Assembly: GCA_964542855.1 (NCBI GenBank)
Contig: CAZIWJ010000034.1
Location: 1 to 21,710, forward strand
Origin: CAZIWJ01 sp964542855
Lineage (GTDB): Bacteria > Bacteroidota > Bacteroidia > Cytophagales > Cyclobacteriaceae
DNA: 21,710 nucleotides
Reading direction: 5' to 3'
The notes beneath the pieces were generated by a model, which was given only the letters and a program-made list of their open reading frames with translations, did not search any database and was not told where the DNA came from. Within the stretch, counting starts at the first letter, position 1, and every line of letters starts with the position of its first letter. Below, piece by piece: positions 7,692 through 15,550 of the stretch. Made by a program: the position numbers and the translations under genes.

Positions 7692-7891
7692 AGGCGGTAA
7701 ATTTCTGAACCCCCCACACTTGTGGATACCACTTGCAGGCAAATGGTAACCCAGCGTGTAATAATAATTAACAACATAACATCATGTTTACCCGGTTAAC
7801 AGAGGAACCGAAGAGAACCCGGAACTGTAATCGAGTATCACAACCACACATACACCTGGCTGTAAATACGCAATAACTGTACCTGTTTAGA

Positions 7892-7915
7892 AGCCCCGCA
7901 TGGAAAACCGGGGCT
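7892..7915 (-). terminator. Hairpin at end of cytochrome c operon
   Basis: AGCCCCG (7892-7898) and CGGGGCT (7909-7915) form a 7-bp GC-rich stem with a 10-nt loop. It starts inside the cytochrome stop codon. No clear T tract follows on the minus strand, so termination is likely but not certain. Confidence 0.55.
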
Positions 7916-8333
7916 ATTTATTACATGAATTGAGCAGTTGTGAAACAGTGTCTACTGCGATCAATCCCTCGTTATTTTCCCACGAATTGTAGATATAAGT
8001 CGTAATTTCTGCAATTTCTATATCTGTAAGCTGAGGATAACCGTTCATTGCCTGGTTATATTGCTCCCCGTTCACTACAATTTCACCGTTAATTCCATTT
8101 TTTATTCCACAAACACTACGTTTAACACTGGCCAACATATAATCAGATTTTGCCAGGGGCGGGTACAATTTTCCCAGACCCTGGCCATTCTCCTGGTGGC
8201 AGTTACTGCAGTGCTGGCGGTATAAAATTTGCCCCTGCACCATGTACTGTTTTAACTTCACTTCTTCCCTGTTCTGGGTGCAGGAAACGGCCAACATCAA
8301 TATAAGTATACCTGTAACAAGCTTATAAAACAT
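7914..8333 (-). CDS. Lipoprotein cytochrome c
   Basis: A 139-residue class I c-type cytochrome. A lipoprotein signal ends at C18 (ILMLAVSC), so it would be anchored in the periplasm-facing membrane. Haem is attached through C42-x2-C45-H46 (HCSNCHQENGQG), and the likely axial ligand is M96 in YNQAMNGYPQLTD, followed by the usual C-terminal helix (TDIEIAEITTYIYNSW). Two extra cysteines (C75, C136) might form a disulfide. Its ATG overlaps the stop of the SCO1 gene by one base (TAATG), indicating translational coupling. It probably passes electrons in the respiratory chain, perhaps to a cytochrome oxidase, which is not in this window. Confidence 0.9.
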   Translation of the reverse strand: MFYKLVTGILILMLAVSCTQNREEVKLKQYMVQGQILYRQHCSNCHQENGQGLGKLYPPLAKSDYMLASVKRSVCGIKNGINGEIVVNGEQYNQAMNGYPQLTDIEIAEITTYIYNSWENNEGLIAVDTVSQLLNSCNK

Positions 8334-9013
8334 TACGCTTCGGCCTTGCTTTTATTATACTCCTTCATCAGGCGGTCGATATCATTAATTAGCACATCTA
8401 CCTGGTTCGTTTTGGTGCCGTCGTAAATGCCACGGATCCGCTGCTGCTTGTCGACCAGGATAAAAGCGCCGCTATGTATTATCCCGTCTATCGCTTCTTC
8501 ATCTTCCATGGCCGTAACGTAATAACTGTCCTGGCCCAGTTCATAAATTTTTTCACGGTCGCCGGTAAGAAAATGCCAGTTGGTGTTTTTCTCCACACCC
8601 AGTCGCTGGGCATAGTCGTGAAGCAATTCCACGGTATCATATTCCGGGTCGAGTGTGTGGGAAAGGATAGCAAAATCGTTGGCTTTACCGTATTGGCTGT
8701 ATACGCGCAGCATTTCCTTTTTCATAATCGGGCAAATGGTGCGGCAAGTGGTGAAAAAGAAATCAGCCACATAAATCTGGCCTTTCATGCTTTCATTATT
8801 AACGGTATCACCGTACTGGTTCACAAATTCAAAGTCATCGATGGTATGGTAAACCGTATCAACCACCGTTTCATTATTTACTTGCTTTTCCACGTATTCG
8901 GTTCTGCCCATGACTGGTAATTCACTGGAGCCGGCAGATGACTTTTTTTCACCACCACACGAGCTGAGCAGTGTTATGGCCAGTAAGCCCGGTAAAAAAT
9001 AGTTGTTCATCAT
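8333..9013 (-). CDS. SCO1/SenC family copper chaperone lipoprotein
   Basis: A 226-residue thioredoxin-fold protein of the SCO1/SenC family, which delivers copper to, or keeps reduced, the Cu-A site of cytochrome c oxidase. A lipoprotein signal ends in LLSSC (C19). The copper-binding pair lies in FFFTTCRTICPIMKKEM (C-x3-C, near residues 90-94), and the third ligand His is in IIHSGAFILVD near residue 180, followed by the conserved RIRGIYDG. It sits between a HemJ-like gene upstream (21-nt gap) and a cytochrome c gene downstream (1-nt overlap), so it belongs to a respiratory maturation operon. Confidence 0.92.
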   Translation of the reverse strand: MMNNYFLPGLLAITLLSSCGGEKKSSAGSSELPVMGRTEYVEKQVNNETVVDTVYHTIDDFEFVNQYGDTVNNESMKGQIYVADFFFTTCRTICPIMKKEMLRVYSQYGKANDFAILSHTLDPEYDTVELLHDYAQRLGVEKNTNWHFLTGDREKIYELGQDSYYVTAMEDEEAIDGIIHSGAFILVDKQQRIRGIYDGTKTNQVDVLINDIDRLMKEYNKSKAEA

Positions 9014-9034
9014 AATACTATTCAGTTTTTATCT

Positions 9035-9604
9035 CTAATTCGATACCTGTTCAGTTGAGGTTTCTTTTTTACTTTCCCTTATTCGCTTGTAAATGCGGAT
9101 GGCCAGTAATAACACCAAAGTAAATACAATAAGCCCCGCAATACCCCATAGCATACTGATTGCATTTTTTAGAATAACCAGGAACACAATACTAACCAGG
9201 AAGAGCGTTGCCACCTCATTCCATATTCTTAACTGGTTTGAAGTATACTTTACCCGGTCATTTTGCAGGTTTTTATACATTACATGGCAAATGCCGTGGT
9301 AAACGTATAATCCGGCTACGAACCCCAGTTTAATCCACAACCACTGGGGTATTCCAGCCCCGGCTGCGTAGGTATGCAAAAAGTATGAACCGAACAGCAA
9401 AGTTAATATGGCCGAGGGCCAGGTAATACCAAACCACAACCGTTTACTCATCAACTTAAACTGGCTAATTAACACGTCTTTACCGGGCGATTCCCTGTTG
9501 TACGCCTCGGTCTGATAAATAAACAACCTCGGGATGTAAAACAGGCCGGCAAACCAGGTTACCACAAATATAATATGTAATGCTGTAATGTACTGATACG
9601 TCAT
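9035..9604 (-). CDS. hemJ: HemJ-type protoporphyrinogen IX oxidase (CopD-like family)
   Basis: A 189-residue multi-pass membrane protein matching the HemJ family, the oxygen-independent protoporphyrinogen IX oxidase that carries out the penultimate step of haem b synthesis. Diagnostic features are ALHIIFVVTWFAGLFYIPRLFIY at the N-terminus, with the conserved histidine H10 and R26, and LWIKLGFVAGLYVYHGICH, with K92 and H103. Four or five membrane helices are visible. The last helix is followed by a polar tail. The family is about 140-190 residues long, so this is complete and slightly extended at the C-terminus. The SCO1 and cytochrome c genes follow on the same strand, linking haem supply to cytochrome assembly. 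Confidence 0.85.
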   Translation of the reverse strand: MTYQYITALHIIFVVTWFAGLFYIPRLFIYQTEAYNRESPGKDVLISQFKLMSKRLWFGITWPSAILTLLFGSYFLHTYAAGAGIPQWLWIKLGFVAGLYVYHGICHVMYKNLQNDRVKYTSNQLRIWNEVATLFLVSIVFLVILKNAISMLWGIAGLIVFTLVLLLAIRIYKRIRESKKETSTEQVSN

Positions 9605-9661
9605 TCTTTCTCACTATCCTTTATTATATGAACACAAGTAAAAGATAAATTGTGCGCGGTT

Positions 9662-10243
9662 TTATTTTTCAAGATTGATAAATAGTTCGCGATCCTGCCG
9701 CGGCGGTATAGAATTATAGCAGCGTTCGAATACATTTATTTTGAAATGCGGGGTGAAGAAGGGGAGGTAGGTTTCCCGGTTGCCACCAAAGGGAGGATGG
9801 TTGTCGAACAGTGGGTCGTCGAACAGTACACCTACCAGCTTACCACCAGGTTTTAACAGTTGCTTCATTTGCAAAGCATATTCCTGCCGTTGAGAAGGGT
9901 GCAGGGCACAGAAGAAGGTTTGTTCGATAATAAGGTCGTACTGACCATCAAGGGTAAAAAAGTCTGCTTTGATCAATTGATCTTGCGGGAACTGAGGATT
10001 TCGGTCGATGAAGCGTTGCAGGGGGTAAGAAGAAATATCAACTACATAAGTATTGGTAAAGCCTTTGTTATACAGGTAAGCAGCCTCGTAGGCATTGCCG
10101 GCTCCGGGAATGAGAATAGTAGAAGAAAGATTGGTTAGCTGGTTAACGTAATCTTTAATGGGTGTAGATGCATAGCCGATATCCCAGCCGGTTTGGCTAT
10201 TTTCGTATCGCTTTGTCCAGTATTGTTCGTCAAATTGCTGCAT
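9662..10243 (-). CDS. TPMT-family SAM-dependent methyltransferase
   Basis: A 193-residue class I methyltransferase of the thiopurine S-methyltransferase (TPMT) family. It begins with the typical EQYWTKRYENSQTGWDIG, then SAM motif I in ILIPGAGNAYEAAYL, an acidic motif II at YVVDIS, and the later IIEQTFFCALHPSQR and LLKPGGKLVGVLF blocks. Bacterial members methylate sulfur, selenium or tellurium compounds or other small nucleophiles; the substrate is unknown here. The start at 10243 is chosen because homologues open with the short sequence before EQYW. An in-frame ATG at 10282 would add a poorly conserved 13-residue extension. It is the first gene of a likely minus-strand operon with HemJ (57-nt gap) and diverges from the coiled-coil gene. 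Confidence 0.85.
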   Translation of the reverse strand: MQQFDEQYWTKRYENSQTGWDIGYASTPIKDYVNQLTNLSSTILIPGAGNAYEAAYLYNKGFTNTYVVDISSYPLQRFIDRNPQFPQDQLIKADFFTLDGQYDLIIEQTFFCALHPSQRQEYALQMKQLLKPGGKLVGVLFDDPLFDNHPPFGGNRETYLPFFTPHFKINVFERCYNSIPPRQDRELFINLEK

Positions 10244-10284
10244 TATGGTACCTTTTTTGTCGGAATTTTTAAAAAATATCAAAG

Positions 10285-10319
10285 TTTGTTCAATTGATCG
10301 GATAAACGCTTTAATTTTC
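10285..10319 (+). promoter_or_regulatory. Possible plus-strand promoter for the coiled-coil gene
   Basis: TTTG (10285-10288) and TAATTTTC (10312-10319), one base off TAnnTTTG, lie 23 nt apart. That is at the long end of spacing for the Bacteroidota sigma-A consensus. It is a weak candidate. Confidence 0.25.
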
Positions 10320-10388
10320 CGGTAGATTCAGCTTACTAGCATGCTGAAAAGCAATTATTTCCATTTTTGCTGAAAGAAAAACCTAATC

Positions 10389-11342
10389 ATGTCTGAAGAA
10401 TCTCGCAAACCAAATGTAACCCAACCTCAACCTGAAGGGAACAATAAGGGCAGGGCATCACGTACAATTATAATCATTTTATCAGCATTGATAGTCGGTA
10501 GCCTGGTTGCCATTTGGCTAATTTATCAGAATAAGGAAAAAGCCGAGTCAGAAAATGTTGTATTACAGGAAGATCTCGACGAAACCCGCACCAAGCTGGA
10601 GTCGATAAGTAACGAGCTTGACCTAAAAATTGAGGAGATTCAGAAACTGGGAGGAGATGTAGAAGAGTTGAGAATGATCAGGGAGCAAATGCAAACCGAA
10701 GTAGACGAGTTGGAGCGTAATTCCCGCATCCAGGCTGCCCGGTTCGAGCGAATACAGGATAAAGTAGAGGGCTATCGCGAGTTATTGCTTCGCAAGGATG
10801 AACAAATTGCCGAGCTTACTGCCCAGAATGAAGCTTTGCTCTCGGAAAACACGGAATTGAAGCAGGAACAACGCCAACTGGAAGATTCCATTACCGGGGT
10901 AGTTTCAACGACCAACGAACTGGCTGAAAAAGTGGAAATCGCTTCCCGGCTGAAAGCAGAAAATATCCGTGTTTACGCAGTAAACCGAAGAGGGAAGGAA
11001 AAAGAACGCGATAGTTACCGAAACCGGCAAATTGAACAGTTAAAAGTTGAATTTAACATTGCAGAAAATAACGTTGCCGAAGTAGGAGGAAAAGACATCC
11101 GGCTCCGGGTTGTTGACCCGAACGGGGAAGTTATTTTTGATGTAGCTACCGGTTCCGGCACGTTCATTCATGAAGGAAAAGAGTTATTTTTCACTGCTAA
11201 CCAGGAGATCCTGTTCGATAATACCCGTCAGGAAGTGAGTTTTCTGTACGAGCGCCCGGAAGACTATTTATCCGGTAAGCACGAAATTGAACTGTTTGCA
11301 GACGGTTACCTGATCGGGAAATCTAATTTTATGGTTAAATAG
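10389..11342 (+). CDS. Single-pass membrane coiled-coil protein, function unknown
   Basis: A 317-residue protein in three parts. A polar N-terminus (1-24) precedes one membrane helix (about 26-46). Then comes a long charged coiled coil (about 50-185) with heptad-like Leu/Ile spacing and many Glu, Lys and Gln. Last is a C-terminal beta-rich domain (about 190-317) with short strands such as LRVVDPNGEVIF and VSFLYERPE, and no enzyme motif I can identify. It would be anchored in the inner membrane with coil and domain outside the cytoplasm. Similar-looking proteins are familiar as hypothetical proteins in Cytophagales. The glycerophosphodiesterase gene follows by 12 nt, so the two are probably cotranscribed. 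I do not assign a function. Confidence 0.85.
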   Translation: MSEESRKPNVTQPQPEGNNKGRASRTIIIILSALIVGSLVAIWLIYQNKEKAESENVVLQEDLDETRTKLESISNELDLKIEEIQKLGGDVEELRMIREQMQTEVDELERNSRIQAARFERIQDKVEGYRELLLRKDEQIAELTAQNEALLSENTELKQEQRQLEDSITGVVSTTNELAEKVEIASRLKAENIRVYAVNRRGKEKERDSYRNRQIEQLKVEFNIAENNVAEVGGKDIRLRVVDPNGEVIFDVATGSGTFIHEGKELFFTANQEILFDNTRQEVSFLYERPEDYLSGKHEIELFADGYLIGKSNFMVK

Positions 11343-11354
11343 ACTTAAATAGCC

Positions 11355-12248
11355 ATGCGTTTTGTTCCGTTTGTTTGTTTGCTGTTTATTTTTTCATGCA
11401 CGAGTAAAAAGCAGGCTAACCAGCTAATCGACGTACAGGGGCACCGGGGGTGCCGGGGATTATACCCCGAAAATACGATTCCTGCTTTTATCCACGCTGT
11501 AGATTTGGGTGTTACCACGCTTGAAATGGATGTGGTAATTAGCAAAGATAGCCAGGTAGTTGTTTCCCACGAACCGTTTATGTCTGCTGTGATCTGTCGT
11601 TATCCAAAAGGAGGTGAAATTAGCAAAAGAAAAGAAGATTCACTGAATATCTATGAACTTACTTACAGTCAAATTGCAGCTTTCGATTGTGGATCCAAGG
11701 CTCACCCCCAGTTTCCCGAACAAAAAAACAGCGAGTTAGCCAAGCCCCTGCTTGCCGACGTGATCCGGGCAGTGGAACAGCACGTAAAAGAAAAAGGGCT
11801 GGAACCGGTAAACTACAATATTGAAACCAAGTGTACACCGGAAGGCGACCAGGTTTACCACCCGGGGCCCAATGTGTTTACCAGCCTGTTAATGAATGAG
11901 GTGAAGCGCCAGCAACTGCCGTTTAAACGGGTAATTGTACAGTCGTTCGATCCCCGTACCTTGCGGTATATGCGACAGTACTACCCGGAATATGCAGTTG
12001 CTTTACTCATTGGTAACGAAAACAGTCCGGAAAGCAATATTAACAGGCTAGGCTTTACCCCCAATATTTACAGCCCTTATTATCAACTGGTAAACAAGGA
12101 ACTAATGGAGTTCGCTAAAAAGGAGAAAATGAGGGTAATTCCCTGGACGGTAAACGAACGTTCAGCCATTAACTCCATGCTCGAAGCGGGGGTACATGGA
12201 ATTATTTCCGATTACCCGAACCGGGTACTGGAAGCTATCAGAAACTGA
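11355..12248 (+). CDS. Glycerophosphodiester phosphodiesterase lipoprotein
   Basis: A 297-residue GDPD-family enzyme that hydrolyses glycerophosphodiesters to glycerol-3-phosphate and an alcohol. A lipoprotein signal ends at C15 (LLFIFSC), placing it in the periplasm. The catalytic set is visible: H30-R31 in QGHRGCRG, PENT (39-42), E57 and D59 in LEMDVV, and H72 in VSHEP. The later QSFDP, PWTVN and GIISDYP blocks complete the TIM barrel. A short extra segment (about 125-160, with QHVKEKGLEPVNYNIETK) is common in Bacteroidota members. The gene overlaps the convergent DUF4136-like gene by 11 bp at its 3' end. It could serve phosphate or glycerol scavenging from phospholipid head groups. Confidence 0.93.
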   Translation: MRFVPFVCLLFIFSCTSKKQANQLIDVQGHRGCRGLYPENTIPAFIHAVDLGVTTLEMDVVISKDSQVVVSHEPFMSAVICRYPKGGEISKRKEDSLNIYELTYSQIAAFDCGSKAHPQFPEQKNSELAKPLLADVIRAVEQHVKEKGLEPVNYNIETKCTPEGDQVYHPGPNVFTSLLMNEVKRQQLPFKRVIVQSFDPRTLRYMRQYYPEYAVALLIGNENSPESNINRLGFTPNIYSPYYQLVNKELMEFAKKEKMRVIPWTVNERSAINSMLEAGVHGIISDYPNRVLEAIRN

Positions 12249-12831
12249 CTTTATTCTTTTTCTTTTTCTGCATTTGTCGTCTGTAGAAGTCTTCAGCAAA
12301 CACCCGGTACTTGTCGAAAATTGACCGCACAGCACCTTGCAACACCCGTTTATCCTGGTAAAACCCGGCGCCGAACACTCCGGAGGCATAGCCCTGCCAG
12401 ATTGATTTTTTCAGCTCCCGATCGTACATCAGGACCAGTAGCGTACCTTGCTTAAGCTTGTAATCGACCGGGTTCATATCTTGCTCCACATAATTTTCAT
12501 ATTTCACAAACAGCTCTAGTTCGGGTTGCTCGTAGCCTGTGAAATTGAGACTGTCATAAAAAATCTTGTAGGAAATTAACAGGCGGGGAGCCTGATCAGA
12601 GAACTCATATCCCTGCAGTTCCATACGGGCACGAACAGCCCGCTCAATAATTTCATTCTGCATGCTGGAATCTTCCCCGGAACTGCGGGTATCCAGGAAA
12701 TTAAATGTTTTGTATCGCCGAAAGTCGCCGGAATAGCTGTAGTCCGATTCTACCGGAAATTCTTTATAACTAAAGCAGGATGTTAACAGCACAAGGAGAA
12801 TTACTGGTGTTAGTGCTAGTAATCGTATCAT
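12238..12831 (-). CDS. DUF4136-like lipoprotein
   Basis: A 197-residue lipoprotein with its signal ending at C19 (LLVLLTSC). The mature part matches the DUF4136 pattern: an early YKTFNFLD segment, a helix with IIERAVRARMELQGY, a LLISY strand (pairs of these recur in the family), then LLVLMYDRELKKSIWQGYASG and a last helix with VRSIFDKY. Proteins of this type are periplasm-facing lipoproteins without known function. The tail is highly basic (QKKKKNKVSF). The stop lies inside the 3' end of the convergent phosphodiesterase gene. The VTT-type membrane protein gene lies 138 nt upstream on the same strand, so cotranscription with it is possible. Confidence 0.8.
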   Translation of the reverse strand: MIRLLALTPVILLVLLTSCFSYKEFPVESDYSYSGDFRRYKTFNFLDTRSSGEDSSMQNEIIERAVRARMELQGYEFSDQAPRLLISYKIFYDSLNFTGYEQPELELFVKYENYVEQDMNPVDYKLKQGTLLVLMYDRELKKSIWQGYASGVFGAGFYQDKRVLQGAVRSIFDKYRVFAEDFYRRQMQKKKKNKVSF

Positions 12832-12969
12832 TAGAAAGCAAGTAAGGTTTTGATAGTTATTAAGCCAGTTAATATAAATATTATTACCCGGTTTTACATG
12901 TTGATTCAGTGAAGATGTAATCTAAACCTTAAAAAACGCTTTTTGTTATTGATAAAATAACCAGAGATA

Positions 12970-13575
12970 TCAGAGGTAGTTCGCTTCCCAGATGAGGTAG
13001 CTGTACATAAAATATCGTACAAAGCGGGTAAGCGAAAAATAAAGAAAGCGCCGGAAAGAGTATCGGGCGGCTCCAACCAGCATGCTTACCCCGGAGTAAG
13101 GCAGCGGTGTCATAGAGGCTACAATAATGAGAAAACTGCCGTATTCGTTAAAATACTGTTCGTACTTTCCAAACACTTTTCGCTTTAAAAAACGGTACAT
13201 CACGGTTTTATTCAGGAAGCGGCCAATCCAGTAACCCGAAATACCGGCCGCATAAGAAAGAACGGAGAGAGCAACTACGTTGTATGCATATTCAGTAATA
13301 ACTCCATCGCGCAGGGCCCAGATCATAAATATTTCCGGGGGTATAATACCGAATAGCAGTTCAGAAATGGTATAAATCAGGTAAACGATGGTGGGACGCT
13401 CGTAAATGGGCGCCAGCCAGCCAATATAGCCAACGCTTAGGTTGTTTTTAGCGTAAATGAATACGGCAACCAGCAAGATAAGGAACAGCAATCCCCTCAG
13501 CATATTCTTTAGGAAAAATCGCCAGCGTTTTCTTCGTGTAGTGTTCTTATCGGTAGTAGGATTATCCAGTTCCAT
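12970..13575 (-). CDS. VTT-domain (DedA/SNARE-associated-like) membrane protein
   Basis: A 201-residue integral membrane protein of the VTT superfamily (DedA, TMEM41/VMP1), whose members are linked to lipid scrambling or carrier-lipid flipping. A basic N-terminus (TRRKRWRFFLKN) leads into a first helix (about 28-45). The first half-hairpin appears as GIIPPEIFMIWAL, the second as MTPLPYSGVSMLVGAARYSFRRF, followed by a final helix ending LTRFVRYFMYSYL. The arginines after each re-entrant segment and the proline-rich turns fit the family. The ATG immediately follows the stop codon of the holin-4-like gene with no gap, so the two are surely cotranscribed. The substrate is unknown. Confidence 0.8.
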   Translation of the reverse strand: MELDNPTTDKNTTRRKRWRFFLKNMLRGLLFLILLVAVFIYAKNNLSVGYIGWLAPIYERPTIVYLIYTISELLFGIIPPEIFMIWALRDGVITEYAYNVVALSVLSYAAGISGYWIGRFLNKTVMYRFLKRKVFGKYEQYFNEYGSFLIIVASMTPLPYSGVSMLVGAARYSFRRFLYFSLTRFVRYFMYSYLIWEANYL

Positions 13576-13902
13576 TTATACAAATAAATACAATATTCCA
13601 TTTACGATAGAAAGAAATATGGCCAACACCAAAGCCCAGAGGAAACTTTTTATTTTTAACCCGGGAAGAAGCCAGTCTACTAGTAGTAACATCAATGCAT
13701 CGATTACAAAAATAAATAACCCAAAGGTGATTAAGGTGAGGGGGAAAGAAAAAAAGATAAGAATCGGTTTCAGGATGGTATTGAGTACAGCCAGAAACAG
13801 GGCGGTAAGCAAAGCATTCCAGAAATTTTTGATGGTTACCCCTTCCAGTAGATAAGAAGCGATGAGCAGGACCATACTATTTACCAGTAATTTCAACAGC
13901 AC
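13576..13902 (-). CDS. Phage_holin_4_2-type small membrane protein
   Basis: A 108-residue four-helix membrane protein matching the phage-holin superfamily IV (4_2) profile: an ATG-proximal helix, then a short LLEGVTIKNFWNALLTALFLAVLNTILKP block, a middle LITFGLFIFVIDALMLLLVDWLLPGLKI block and a last helix. Despite the name these proteins are widespread in chromosomes and no phage genes are near. The role is unknown. It is the first gene of a minus-strand run, directly abutting a VTT-type protein, and diverges from the M16 peptidase across a 304-bp gap. Confidence 0.82.
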   Translation of the reverse strand: MLLKLLVNSMVLLIASYLLEGVTIKNFWNALLTALFLAVLNTILKPILIFFSFPLTLITFGLFIFVIDALMLLLVDWLLPGLKIKSFLWALVLAIFLSIVNGILYLFV

Positions 13903-13972
13903 AACAATTTATCTTAAAACTTACAACGCAGACCGCACTCCTATTGAACATTATCACAATTGACTGTGTGAA

Positions 13973-13994
13973 AATACTAATAGCAATTAGTATT
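13973..13994. promoter_or_regulatory. Perfect 9-bp palindrome with 4-nt spacer
   Basis: AATACTAAT (13973-13981), spacer AGCA, then ATTAGTATT (13986-13994). It lies about 70 bp ahead of the minus-strand holin-4-like gene, a plausible operator position between divergent genes. It could also be a DNA or RNA hairpin. Confidence 0.45.
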
Positions 13995-14065
13995 CATTGA
14001 ACCCTTAATACCTGGAAAAGTTGCATTTTATTCCAAACTGCAATGAGTGCGGACTCATTTCATCT

Positions 14066-14091
14066 ACAAAAATATTTCAGAATATTTTTGT
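14066..14091. promoter_or_regulatory. Perfect 11-bp palindrome with 4-nt spacer
   Basis: ACAAAAATATT (14066-14076), spacer TCAG, then AATATTTTTGT (14081-14091). No gene ends nearby on either strand, so it is unlikely to be a terminator. It sits 115 bp ahead of the M16 peptidase and may be a regulator binding site or a leader hairpin. Confidence 0.5.
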
Positions 14092-14206
14092 GCGATTGTT
14101 GGTTAATGCTACTTTGTTACCGTATTGTACTATTGAACGAAAAAACCGGGAAAAACCATTTCTTGCATTTGCTTCGTTTATTAAATAAGATTTTTGTGTT
14201 GGAGGT

Positions 14207-15448
14207 ATGCCAGATTACGATATTGTTACCCTGCCGAATGGGATTAGAATTTTACACAAACAGGTTTCCCATACCAAAGTAGTGCATTGCGGATTTATTC
14301 TGGATATTGGCAGCCGTGACGAAAAGCCTGAACAAATGGGTATTGCTCATTTTTGGGAGCACATGGCGTTTAAGGGAACCCAAAAAAGGAAGTCATACCA
14401 TATCCTGAACCGGCTCGATTCGGTAGGTGGAGAGTTGAATGCCTACACCACTAAAGAGAAAATCTGTTTCTTTGCTTCTGTACTGGACCAGCATTTCGAC
14501 AGTGCCGTGGAACTGCTTTCCGACATCACCTTTCATTCGGTATTTCCGGAAAAGCAGATAGAGAAAGAGCGTGGAGTAATCCTGGAAGAAATGTCGATGT
14601 ACTACGATGCACCCGAAGACGCCATCCAGGATGAATTCGATGCAGTTGTTTTCGGCAACCATCCGCTGGGCAGAAATATCCTTGGAACTTCCGATACTAT
14701 TAAGCAACTCAACCGCTCCGATTTCCATTGCTTCGTGAAAGAAAACTTGAATACCAGCCAGTTAATTTTTTCCTGCGTGGGGAATATTCCCCTCAGAAAA
14801 GTAAAAAAGCTGGCAGAAAAGTATTTCGGTGATGTGGAACCCCGATTAAACCAGCGCGAAAGGCAGCTTTTCAATACTGCCATGTACCGGCCAAAACAGC
14901 AAACTGTGCAGCGAAGCCTTACGCAGTCGCAGTGTGCTATCGGGAGAAGTGCCTATTCCAACAAAGACGAAAGGTATCTTCCCTTCTTCATGCTGGCAAA
15001 CCTGTTAGGCGGTCCTGGTATGAATTCAAGGCTGAATATGTCGTTACGCGAAAAGTACGGGTTTGTGTACGCTATCGATGCCGGCTACCAGGCTTATGCC
15101 GATACCGGGCTGTTTGCCATTTACTTTGGTACCGAGCCCTCTCAAATGGAGCGCAGCATTAAACTGGTGCTGAAAGAACTGAAAAAACTGCAAGACCAGC
15201 CTTTGGGTACCCTGCAACTCCACAAAGCTAAAATGCAATTAATGGGGCAGCTGGCCATGGAAAGTGAAAATAACCAGAACCTGATGCTGGGAATGGCCCG
15301 AAGCCTGCTCGATCTTGGTGAAGTGGAAAGCCTGGAATCGGTTTTTGATTCAATAAAAAAAATTACTGCTCATGACCTGCAGGAAATTGCCCGCGATATG
15401 TTCCGGGAAGAAGAACTGAGCATCCTTCGTTACGTTCCACAAGGATAA
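14207..15448 (+). CDS. M16 family zinc metallopeptidase
   Basis: A 413-residue protein of the insulinase/mitochondrial-processing-peptidase family (M16). The inverted zinc motif H-x2-E-H reads H48-F-W-E51-H52 (AHFWEHMAFKGT), and the third metal ligand is E128 in ERGVILEEMSMY, at the expected distance of about 76 residues. The second, catalytically silent half (about 195-413) carries the usual GGPGMNSRLNMSLREKYGFVYAI substrate-gate block. It lacks a signal peptide, so it is probably cytoplasmic, like the M16B group, which often works as a dimer or with an inactive partner; none is next to it here. GGAGG-like GGAGG (14201-14205) lies only 1 nt before the ATG, too close for a normal ribosome site. 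Confidence 0.93.
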   Translation: MPDYDIVTLPNGIRILHKQVSHTKVVHCGFILDIGSRDEKPEQMGIAHFWEHMAFKGTQKRKSYHILNRLDSVGGELNAYTTKEKICFFASVLDQHFDSAVELLSDITFHSVFPEKQIEKERGVILEEMSMYYDAPEDAIQDEFDAVVFGNHPLGRNILGTSDTIKQLNRSDFHCFVKENLNTSQLIFSCVGNIPLRKVKKLAEKYFGDVEPRLNQRERQLFNTAMYRPKQQTVQRSLTQSQCAIGRSAYSNKDERYLPFFMLANLLGGPGMNSRLNMSLREKYGFVYAIDAGYQAYADTGLFAIYFGTEPSQMERSIKLVLKELKKLQDQPLGTLQLHKAKMQLMGQLAMESENNQNLMLGMARSLLDLGEVESLESVFDSIKKITAHDLQEIARDMFREEELSILRYVPQG

Positions 15449-15468
15449 TTCATTGATTTATCTTGTTG

Positions 15469-15509
15469 GCTGTTTGTGAAAATAAACAGCACGCTTTTTT
15501 CACGTGCTG
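15469..15509. terminator. Two mutually exclusive hairpins between convergent genes
   Basis: GCTGTTT (15469-15475) pairs with AAACAGC (15484-15490), followed after four bases by six Ts, which suits termination of the plus-strand M16 peptidase. CAGCACG (15487-15493) pairs instead with CGTGCTG (15503-15509), sharing four bases with the first stem. The region lies between the peptidase stop and the convergent small-membrane-protein gene. Confidence 0.6.
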
Positions 15510-15550
15510 ACTAATAATCATTTACGAAATTATTTAATTACCAGGTTCTA

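Noticed and set aside
7692..7742. Longer sigma factor start at 7742
   Set aside because: The 17 extra residues are unlike the family; MRDKEV at 7691 gives a normal N-terminus.
9860..10138. 92-codon plus-strand frame opposite the TPMT-like gene
   Set aside because: It lies wholly inside the minus-strand methyltransferase gene and is a shadow; the same holds for the plus-strand frames at 8474 and 13457.
13576..13902. Prophage remnant, based on the holin-like protein
   Set aside because: No lysin, capsid, integrase or other phage gene is near, and this family is common in chromosomes.
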